This document shows positions 57,850 through 64,000 of a stretch of 64,000 nt of DNA, piece after piece. How positions within the stretch are numbered: the stretch's first letter is position 1; every line of letters begins with the position of its first letter. The stretch comes from Planctomycetota bacterium (GTDB lineage: Bacteria > Planctomycetota > GCA-2746535), in contig NVWA01000018.1 of the NCBI GenBank assembly GCA_002746535.1, positions 34,960 through 98,959 on the forward strand, read 5' to 3'. The notes below the pieces were generated by a model. That model saw only the letters and a list, made by a program, of their open reading frames with translations. It was not told the DNA's origin and did not search any database. A program made the translations under genes and the position numbers.

Positions 57850-58227
57850 TTACTTTTGAATCTTCCCAAAGGTGTCTTCAGCGCTCTTTTTAGGCAATTC
57901 TTTAATGTCTTCCAATTTGATTGAAAATGTTTCACAGACGTAGTTTAATGCCTTAGATAAAAAGGTCATTTGATCACTACTTTGAGCGTCACTGCCTAAA
58001 TTAATGTGCTTATCATCTTTAAATACTCCTATAAACACCTCTTCTGATATTGAAGATTTCTCGGCCGTATAATAAAGAACTGGGATCTTATTTTCAAAAA
58101 CACCAAATATAAAAGAATATTGAATTGAGCCAACACTCTTTATATGTCCCAATAAAAACCCTTCGTAATCACCAAAGGAAAACATTTTTTCAGGAACACA
58201 GGATTTGAGCAAAGGTTTCAGTTGCAT
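57850..58227 (-). CDS. Hypothetical protein cotranscribed with zwf
   Basis: I do not recognise this 125-residue protein. It appears to be a cytosolic alpha/beta protein with a beta-rich first half (FGDYEGFLLGHIKSVGSIQYSFIFGVF, shown only in part as YEGFLLGHIKSV) and a helical end (FLSKALNYVCETF, LEDIKELPKKS). It starts 6 bases after the zwf stop on the same strand, so it is probably translated with zwf. A role in glucose-6-phosphate dehydrogenase assembly is conceivable by position (other phyla have OpcA), but there is no sequence support. Confidence 0.62.
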   Translation of the reverse strand: MQLKPLLKSCVPEKMFSFGDYEGFLLGHIKSVGSIQYSFIFGVFENKIPVLYYTAEKSSISEEVFIGVFKDDKHINLGSDAQSSDQMTFLSKALNYVCETFSIKLEDIKELPKKSAEDTFGKIQK

Positions 58228-58233
58228 TACTTT

Positions 58234-59658
58234 TTAATTTGGCCCTCTTGAGCCGAAGACATACGAATGAGGTTTAATTTTCCATTTCTCCATTTCATTT
58301 AATACTGGAGTCACAATATTCCAACTAGCTGTTAATTCATCAGCCCTAATAAAAAGGCTTTTTTCACCTCTCAAGACATCAAGCAATAAACGCTCATAAG
58401 CATCATGTAATTTAGCTTGAAATTCAGATTCATAATGTAAGTTTAAAGAGGCATTCTCAAACCGCATTGCAAGACCTGGATACTTGTTAACTATCTCAAA
58501 ACTAATTGCTTCTTCGGGTTGAATTCGAATAACCAAAGTGTTTGGAGTCATTGCTTTTAAACTTGGATAAATAAATCCGGGAACTTGTTTAAAGTTTATT
58601 CGAATTTCTGTGGCAGCTTTATCATATGCTTTTGCACTTAACAGATGAAAAGGAACACCATCCCATCTAAAATTATTTATTTTTAACGTCGCTTTTGCAT
58701 AGGTTGGAGTTATAGAATCATTGGGTACGCCAGGATCTTCAAGGTACCCAGGTACTCCTTTTTCATTATTCCGTACATATTGCCCAACCACCAACTGATC
58801 AAGACTTATGGGTTCAACACATTTAAGCAATTTCACTTTTTCGTCACGAATACTTTCTGCATCCAAATTAATTGGCGGCTCCATACCAACAAGCGACAAT
58901 ATTTGCATTAAATGATTTTGCATAACATCTCTTATAATTCCATAGTTGTCAAAATATCCAGCACGTCCACTAACACCTATTTTTTCACTCCATGAAATAA
59001 CAACATCATTAATATAATTTCGATTCCAAATTGGCTCAAAAATAAGATTAGCAAATCTTAGAACCATTAAATTTTGAATCACCTCTTTACCAAGATAGTG
59101 GTCAATTCGGTATGTTTGATCCTCTCGAATAACTTTAGATAAATTCTTGTTTAATTCTTCATAAGATTTACTATCTCGGCCAAAAGGTTTTTCTAACACG
59201 ACTCTTGCCCAAAAGTCATCACAATCATTATTTAATAGGCCTGATTCATAAAGTGAGTTTGAAGTATCTAAAAATACACTTGGAGGTATCGCCATATAAA
59301 AAAGACGACAAAAATTTTCAATTTTTAATTCTTTTAGTTTTGAGAAAACTGAATTAAACCCATCAACCGAATCATATTGACCTCGAACATAAAAACACTT
59401 TTGCAAAAATTCAGGGACTTTTTTTAAAATTTCCTGCTCATCACTAAACTTATTTTGCAAACACTCCCCAGCCAATTCTCGGAATTGATCATCGTTCATT
59501 TCACTTCGGGCATACCCTATAACATTATAATCCCTAGGCAAAAAACCGTTTACATAAAGTGAAAAAAGGGCTGGAATAATTTTTTTCCGAGACAGATCTC
59601 CTGATGCTCCAATAATAAAAAAATTACAACCATTCTTATAATCAATTTCACCACTCAT
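58234..59658 (-). CDS. zwf: Glucose-6-phosphate 1-dehydrogenase
   Basis: First enzyme of the oxidative pentose phosphate pathway, producing NADPH. The nucleotide loop is IGASGDLSRKK near 17-27, and the substrate/catalytic motif is RIDHYLGKE at about 184-192, followed by LMVLRFAN. The C-terminal domain, including FEIVNKYPGLAMRF and YERLLLDVLRGEKSLF, is complete. Length 474 is typical. A hypothetical gene follows after 6 bases. The next minus-strand gene upstream is the GT2 glycosyltransferase, separated by 127 bases. Confidence 0.96.
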   Translation of the reverse strand: MSGEIDYKNGCNFFIIGASGDLSRKKIIPALFSLYVNGFLPRDYNVIGYARSEMNDDQFRELAGECLQNKFSDEQEILKKVPEFLQKCFYVRGQYDSVDGFNSVFSKLKELKIENFCRLFYMAIPPSVFLDTSNSLYESGLLNNDCDDFWARVVLEKPFGRDSKSYEELNKNLSKVIREDQTYRIDHYLGKEVIQNLMVLRFANLIFEPIWNRNYINDVVISWSEKIGVSGRAGYFDNYGIIRDVMQNHLMQILSLVGMEPPINLDAESIRDEKVKLLKCVEPISLDQLVVGQYVRNNEKGVPGYLEDPGVPNDSITPTYAKATLKINNFRWDGVPFHLLSAKAYDKAATEIRINFKQVPGFIYPSLKAMTPNTLVIRIQPEEAISFEIVNKYPGLAMRFENASLNLHYESEFQAKLHDAYERLLLDVLRGEKSLFIRADELTASWNIVTPVLNEMEKWKIKPHSYVFGSRGPN

Positions 59659-59785
59659 ATTAACTCTCCATCAATTTAGGACGTCAGAAATTATACACTA
59701 CAGTTAATAAAATACTATTGCTACGACTCAACGGAATTTTCAATATGGATTAAATATTATATAAAGAAAACATAATCAAATTTAT

Positions 59786-60748
59786 TTAATCAAGATAATC
59801 ATTTTTTAAAATCCAATTCAAAAGATTAGCATCGGATTTTGCCTGATTATAATGAAATGAAAACCCTCGAAAGAATGCTTGCTGCATAGACCTAAATGGT
59901 TCCGTTCGAATTAATTTTGCACGACATTTTCCATAAAAAAGTTCCATGCCAATATTAAGTTTATTATAAAGGCCTAAATATTTTTTTTCCCTAATCAAAG
60001 AATAAGAATACGAAATCCCCTGCATATAAGATCTCTTTTTTAAATAATCTACTGTTAACCGACTTTCATCCACCCTATGATATAAACTAGCTTCAGGAAT
60101 AAAAAAAGCTTTTCCATTACTTTTTTGTATTTCATTGGAAAGGTAACTTTCACCGTCACCTCTAAATCTCAGATCTTCTGAAGGAAAGCCATCTGGATGA
60201 AATCCACCCAATGCTACAAGAGTCGCTTTTCGAATTGAAAAATTACAACCAAACACCATATGAGGTGAAATTTCTTTTATTTCATCACCCATTTCAAGTA
60301 AACTATATTCAGATAAATATTTTCCATCTAAATTTATTTTCCATAAAAGCTCGACCCATTCAGGTAAGTCAGCCTCAAATTTTGGATGTGCATTCCCACC
60401 AACCAAAACAACATCACTCCCTTGAGAGAAGCCCATAGCAATTCCATCTAACCATGTAGGCTCAACCAAAACATCATCATCAATAAATGAAAGAATTTCG
60501 CCCTTAGATTTTTTTAAACCACAATGTCTTGCATTGTGGAGGCCTAAATTAGCTTCTTTGTAATAAAAGCAATTTACATGATTATTAATATAATCTCTAG
60601 AAACAAGTTCCGTATCATCACTTGAATTATTATCTACTACAATAATTTCGAAATCTTCAGAGGGATAATTCAAATCACTTAAACTATCTAGAGCATCTTT
60701 CAAAATAGTTGAACGATTATAGGTCGGAATAATTACACTAATAAACAG
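59786..60748 (-). CDS. GT2-family glycosyltransferase with apparent CTG start
   Basis: GT2 enzymes transfer a nucleotide-sugar residue onto a growing glycan. A catalytic FIDDDVLVEP, a late Glu (EDLRFRGDGE) and the HARHC-type acceptor segment are visible. From the first ATG/GTG/TTG (TTG at 60703) the protein would lack its first beta strand. The frame extends upstream to give FISVIIPTYNRSTILKDA, the standard GT2 opening, but the only start-like codon there is CTG at 60748, with TGAGGA 6 bases ahead of it. I take CTG as the start (320 residues); ATT at 60754 is the alternative. It lies at the left border of the polysaccharide locus and is divergent from the flippase gene. Confidence 0.8.
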   Translation of the reverse strand: MFISVIIPTYNRSTILKDALDSLSDLNYPSEDFEIIVVDNNSSDDTELVSRDYINNHVNCFYYKEANLGLHNARHCGLKKSKGEILSFIDDDVLVEPTWLDGIAMGFSQGSDVVLVGGNAHPKFEADLPEWVELLWKINLDGKYLSEYSLLEMGDEIKEISPHMVFGCNFSIRKATLVALGGFHPDGFPSEDLRFRGDGESYLSNEIQKSNGKAFFIPEASLYHRVDESRLTVDYLKKRSYMQGISYSYSLIREKKYLGLYNKLNIGMELFYGKCRAKLIRTEPFRSMQQAFFRGFSFHYNQAKSDANLLNWILKNDYLD

Positions 60749-60982
60749 CTGAATTCCTCAAATATAAACCCATTGACTCCAATTATTATAATACATTATC
60801 AAAAGATTTTCTTTACAATACTAAATTCATCAGATTTTATAACATAAAGCAATATAATTAACTACTAAGATTTTTTCAACATCACCATCAACTCTAAGAT
60901 CGGTTTTAAATATTAGTATTATGGATATAAAGAAAAGAAATAAAGCTTTCAACTACAAAGCATTAACGCTAATTTCTATCAT

Positions 60983-62311
60983 GTGTACATTTTGATATTA
61001 AATAAAATAAAAGAAATTACTCAGCATCCCGGTGTTCGTAAATATTTTAAAAATAGCTCATGGCTACTAGCAGAAAAAGTATTTAGACTTATCATTGGAC
61101 TGTTCGTAGGTGTATGGGTAGCAAAATACTTAGGTCCTGAGTCCTATGGCCTTTTCTCTTACGCACAGTCAATTGTTGTCATAATTACTATTGTAGCTTC
61201 TTTAGGAGTCGATGGGATACTAGTCAGAGAATTAATTAATCATAAAGACAAAAGGGATGAACTTCTAGGCACGGCATTCACACTTCGACTGATAGGTGCA
61301 ATAATTGTGATTTTAATAACAATAATTGCTATCAGCTTATTACCTCACGAGAGAGACACAAACATAATAATAATAGTAATCACAGGAGCTGTGTTTTTTC
61401 AGTGTTTTAATGTTATTGATTTTTATTTTCAAAGCGAAGTTCTAAGCAAATATATAGTAAGAGCAAACATGATTTCCCTCTTAATATCATCGATAGCAAA
61501 AGTCATACTGATTTTATACAATGCACCCTTGCTAGCATTCGCAACTATGATGGTTGTCGATAGTGTCATATTTGGCATAGGATATATTTACATATATTAC
61601 AAACAAAATTTATCGTTATTCATATGGAAATTCAACTATGCCATGGCAAAAAGACTATTAAAAGACAGCTGGCCATTAATTTTTAGTAGCTTTGTGCTAA
61701 TGATCCAAGCGCGTATAGATCAAGTGATGATCAAAAACATGCTAGGGAATTCTGAAGTAGGTTATTACAGCGTAGCATTAAAACTGATAGAGTCCGTCGC
61801 ATTCGTGACAATTATTTTAAAAACATCCCTATCACCATCTGTAATTAAAGCAAAGAGCATCTCAACCGAATTATATGAAAACCGATTGCAAAATTTATAT
61901 AGAATAAATATGATCGCATTTCTAATCGTTGCCCTTCCTATATACTTTTTAGCCGATCACATAATAAGTATTCTATATGGAGAAAAATATGCAAATACTG
62001 GTATTTTACTATCAATAATGGCATCCCGGCTATATTTCGCAAACCTAGGAACAGCTCGCGCAGTTTATTTAATGGTTGAAAATTTATTCAAATACGCTTT
62101 ATTCACGATGATTTTAGGAACAATCGTAAACATTATATTAAATTACTACTGGATAGCAGAATATGGAACCAAAGGTGCTGTATATGCATCAATCATTTCA
62201 TTCTTTGTCACTATATTTGTTGTCGATCTCTTCTATACGAAGACAAGAAGAAACTTATGGTTAATGATAAAGAGCACCTTTACTTTTTATCGATTAAATG
62301 TTAAATTATAA
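60983..62311 (+). CDS. Polysaccharide flippase (Wzx/MATE-like oligosaccharide exporter)
   Basis: This 442-residue membrane protein has a 12-to-14-helix pattern and the typical start WLLAEKVFRLIIGLFVGVWVAKYLGPESYGLF, of which the AKYLGPESYG motif is diagnostic. It would flip lipid-linked repeat units of an O-antigen or capsule across the inner membrane. The start used is GTG at 60983; the ATG at 60981 is in another frame, and a TTG at 60992 is possible. It opens the plus-strand run of the surface-glycan locus and is followed by a methyltransferase-like gene after 28 bases. Confidence 0.88.
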   Translation: MYILILNKIKEITQHPGVRKYFKNSSWLLAEKVFRLIIGLFVGVWVAKYLGPESYGLFSYAQSIVVIITIVASLGVDGILVRELINHKDKRDELLGTAFTLRLIGAIIVILITIIAISLLPHERDTNIIIIVITGAVFFQCFNVIDFYFQSEVLSKYIVRANMISLLISSIAKVILILYNAPLLAFATMMVVDSVIFGIGYIYIYYKQNLSLFIWKFNYAMAKRLLKDSWPLIFSSFVLMIQARIDQVMIKNMLGNSEVGYYSVALKLIESVAFVTIILKTSLSPSVIKAKSISTELYENRLQNLYRINMIAFLIVALPIYFLADHIISILYGEKYANTGILLSIMASRLYFANLGTARAVYLMVENLFKYALFTMILGTIVNIILNYYWIAEYGTKGAVYASIISFFVTIFVVDLFYTKTRRNLWLMIKSTFTFYRLNVKL

Positions 62312-62339
62312 GCGATATTAACTTCAGGAAATAAAAGCA

Positions 62340-63008
62340 ATGGGAATAGTAAATTTTGGTGTGCCTGAAAAAGAAGTTAGTTTTCTAAAAAACCTCATGA
62401 ATTTATCCATATTTGTTGAAGGAGGGACTTTCAAAGGAGGTACAGCCAAATTAATGAGTCAAGATTTCAATAAAGTATATACCATTGAGAAATCTGAAAA
62501 AATGTATCTGGTAGCTAAAGAAAATTTAACAACTTTAACAAATGTAGTATTGTTAAAAGGCGATACTCGCGATCATTTGAAAGATATCTTAGAGGAAAAT
62601 GACAACTTATTGTTTTGGCTTGATGCTCATTGGTGTGGATATGAATCGTACGGTGATAGCGATGAATGTCCTCTAATAGAAGAATTAAAAAATATTTTTT
62701 CATATGAAAAAAACTACGTTATATTAATAGATGATGCTCGGTTATTTCTATCCCCACCACCACAACCCCATCGAATTTCTCAGTGGCCAGATTTGAAAGA
62801 AATCATGGAAGCATTACCAAATAACTGGGGTATTATTGAATATGAAGATGTAATATATTTGTATCCAAATAAGATCAGAGATGATATAAAAAACTTTTTA
62901 CAAATTGAAGTAACAAAAAAAAATCAACAAGAAAATAAAGAAATCAATAAAGCAAATTCGACATCTTTTCTTCACAAAATTTATAATAAAATCAGACCAA
63001 GGGAATAG
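62340..63008 (+). CDS. SAM-methyltransferase-like protein of the glycan locus
   Basis: These 222 residues have a Rossmann-type start (FVEGGTFKGGTAKLM near 30-45), a motif-2-like acidic strand end (YTIEKSEKM), a LKGDTRD third strand and LFWLDAHWCG, followed by YVILIDDARLF. This pattern appears in small class I methyltransferase-like proteins of polysaccharide clusters. It probably modifies a sugar or lipid carrier; the target is unknown. The C-terminal 45 residues are a charged tail. The ATG at 62340 follows TTCAGGAAATAAAAGCA (GGAAAT-type ribosome site). The next gene starts 2 bases after its stop. Confidence 0.68.
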   Translation: MGIVNFGVPEKEVSFLKNLMNLSIFVEGGTFKGGTAKLMSQDFNKVYTIEKSEKMYLVAKENLTTLTNVVLLKGDTRDHLKDILEENDNLLFWLDAHWCGYESYGDSDECPLIEELKNIFSYEKNYVILIDDARLFLSPPPQPHRISQWPDLKEIMEALPNNWGIIEYEDVIYLYPNKIRDDIKNFLQIEVTKKNQQENKEINKANSTSFLHKIYNKIRPRE

Positions 63009-63010
63009 TA

Positions 63011-63775
63011 TTGTCTAAATTAAAAAAAAATCCTCTTTTAAGAAAATGCTATTATTTTATAAAATCAATAAAACAGTATTTAACCATTAAACCTTTTCAT
63101 ACTTTTAAAGAATACTGTTGGTATATAAATCAGCTAAGTGAACTTAAAAAAAAGACTGACAATCCAAATTTTAATAAAATCATATATTACCCTTGTCTTT
63201 TTGATAACCTAAAAACAACACCTCTTGAACCAACATATTTTTATCAAGATAGTTGGGCTGCTAAAAAACTTTTTGAGCTTAAACCAGCAAAACATGTAGA
63301 TGTAGGTAGCTCCGCAAAAACAATAGGAATTCTTTCTCAATTTACACCAATAACAATGGTTGATATAAGACCTATAGAACTGAGTTTAGATGGCTTAGAA
63401 TTTAAAAAAGGATCGATTCTTAAACTACCATTTGAAGATAATTCAGTAGAGTCACTATCATCCATGTGCGTAATAGAACATATTGGACTAGGCAGGTATG
63501 GTGATGACCTGGATGCATTTGGAAGTGAAAAATCAATTAATGAGCTAAAAAGAATATTAAAACCAGGTGGAACTCTACTAATAAGCGTGCCAATAGATAA
63601 GGAAAATATAATTTATTTTAATGCACACAGGGCTTTTTCAAAAAAATATTTATTTGATTTATTATCAGACTTTATAATCATGGAAGAGCGATATCTATAT
63701 GGAAAAGAAGTGACAGAATCATTTGATCAAGATAAAGGATTTGGAACAGTTTTTTTAATGCTTAAGAAAAAATAA
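63011..63775 (+). CDS. SAM-dependent methyltransferase (DUF268-like)
   Basis: A class I methyltransferase domain is clear in the second half: HVDVGSSAKTIGIL (motif I variant), MVDIRPIE, GSILKLPFEDNSVESL, CVIEHIGLGRYGD and LKRILKPGGTLLISVP. The combination with EHIGLGRYGD resembles DUF268 proteins. The N-terminal 75 residues are basic and helical. Length is 254. The start is TTG at 63011, 2 bases after the previous stop; no ATG is near. It probably methylates a sugar or an amino sugar in the surface polymer. Confidence 0.8.
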   Translation: MSKLKKNPLLRKCYYFIKSIKQYLTIKPFHTFKEYCWYINQLSELKKKTDNPNFNKIIYYPCLFDNLKTTPLEPTYFYQDSWAAKKLFELKPAKHVDVGSSAKTIGILSQFTPITMVDIRPIELSLDGLEFKKGSILKLPFEDNSVESLSSMCVIEHIGLGRYGDDLDAFGSEKSINELKRILKPGGTLLISVPIDKENIIYFNAHRAFSKKYLFDLLSDFIIMEERYLYGKEVTESFDQDKGFGTVFLMLKKK

Positions 63776-63803
63776 AACTTCACATTAAAGATCGGAGCAA
63801 TTA

Positions 63804-64000
63804 TTGATATTTTTTTTTTCAAAAGGTAGACTTGGAAATCAAATCTTTCAATACGCATTTTTATGTAGCCAAAAAAAAAAAATGAAATTGTAATAATGTT
63901 TGGAGATGGTGCATTATTACATGGATTTGAATTTAAAGAATGCAAATATATTTCAAATAAAAATAAGTGGTGGCGGCGTCTAAGAATTATTTTAGAACCA
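63804..64000 (+). CDS. GT11-like alpha-1,2-fucosyltransferase, partial, with apparent frameshift
   Basis: From TTG at 63804 (GGAG at 63794-63797, 6-base gap) the frame gives the GT11 opening FFFSKGRLGNQIFQYAFLCS. It then meets 12 A residues at 63871-63882, after which frame zero stops at TAA 63891. Adding one A (or reading +2) restores an open frame to the window end: NEIVIMFGDGALLHGFEF and so on, which continues the family pattern. The gene runs off the window. It would add fucose to the glycan made by this locus. The frameshift is either a base-call error or a slippery, phase-variable tract. No other start in the restored frame would give the GRLGNQ motif. Confidence 0.65.

Noticed and set aside
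63727..63945. Minus-strand 72-residue ORF at the right edge
   Set aside because: It lies antisense to the GT11-like gene, whose motifs are clear on the plus strand.
1..64000. Search by eye for CRISPR arrays, prophage genes, transposases and rRNA
   Set aside because: None seen: no regularly spaced direct repeats of CRISPR size, no integrase or transposase motifs, and no rRNA-like stretches.

Overview
The window is a strongly AT-rich bacterial chromosome segment, densely packed with genes on both strands. It carries no plasmid, phage, transposase or CRISPR signature. Gene content points to the Planctomycetes-Verrucomicrobia-Lentisphaerae group, most likely a Lentisphaera-like marine heterotroph. 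This placement is an inference from a large transmembrane Ser/Thr kinase, secreted DUF4091-type and transglutaminase-like proteins, a PIG-L deacetylase beside a heparinase-like lyase, and the lack of strong Shine-Dalgarno sites at many starts. No 16S rRNA is present to settle it.

Left part (1-17.7 kb). A truncated metallo-beta-lactamase protein with two cyclic-nucleotide-binding domains is followed by pabB, a secreted peroxiredoxin-like protein, a secreted transglutaminase-like protein and a 998-residue secreted DUF4091-type protein. An AraC regulator diverges from that last gene and is its probable regulator. GC-rich REP-like repeats lie on both sides of the transglutaminase-like gene. A probable minus-strand operon follows: a 1550-residue membrane Ser/Thr kinase, a stand-alone 5'-3' exonuclease and a TIGR01777 epimerase.

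Middle (17.9-39.7 kb). lepA-trmL, tRNA-Gly(GCC), an NtrC-type regulator and a small membrane protein come first. Next are an aspartate kinase with ectoine-type N-terminal residues and a large NAD-type glutamate dehydrogenase. A catabolic-looking trio (PIG-L deacetylase, GATase-like protein, heparinase-like lyase) follows, then a DnaQ-like exonuclease and an MFS-HEAT fusion. A plus-strand run of ABC ATPase, ABC permease, pabC-like aminotransferase and Nif3-like protein closes the region. pabB and the pabC-like gene together would cover most of p-aminobenzoate synthesis for folate.

Right part (39.8-64 kb). A very Lys/Glu-rich repeat protein with a FecR-like domain is followed by hemL, a TerB-AI-2E transporter fusion, a membrane PIN-TRAM protein, a membrane protein with a DUF2325-like tail, and rpsA with a structured leader and a good terminator. 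Then come a small duplicated Cys/His protein, two response regulators, mnmG, a TIM-barrel protein, rpsU and zwf. The last 4 kb is a polysaccharide (O-antigen or capsule type) locus: a GT2 glycosyltransferase that seems to start at CTG, a flippase, two SAM-type methyltransferase-like proteins and a GT11-like fucosyltransferase interrupted by a frameshift at a 12-A tract.

Most notable leads: the homopolymer frameshift in the fucosyltransferase, the CTG-start glycosyltransferase, the duplicated CCCH mini-protein, the MBL-cNMP-cNMP protein, the charged-helix FecR protein, and the dispersed inverted repeat.
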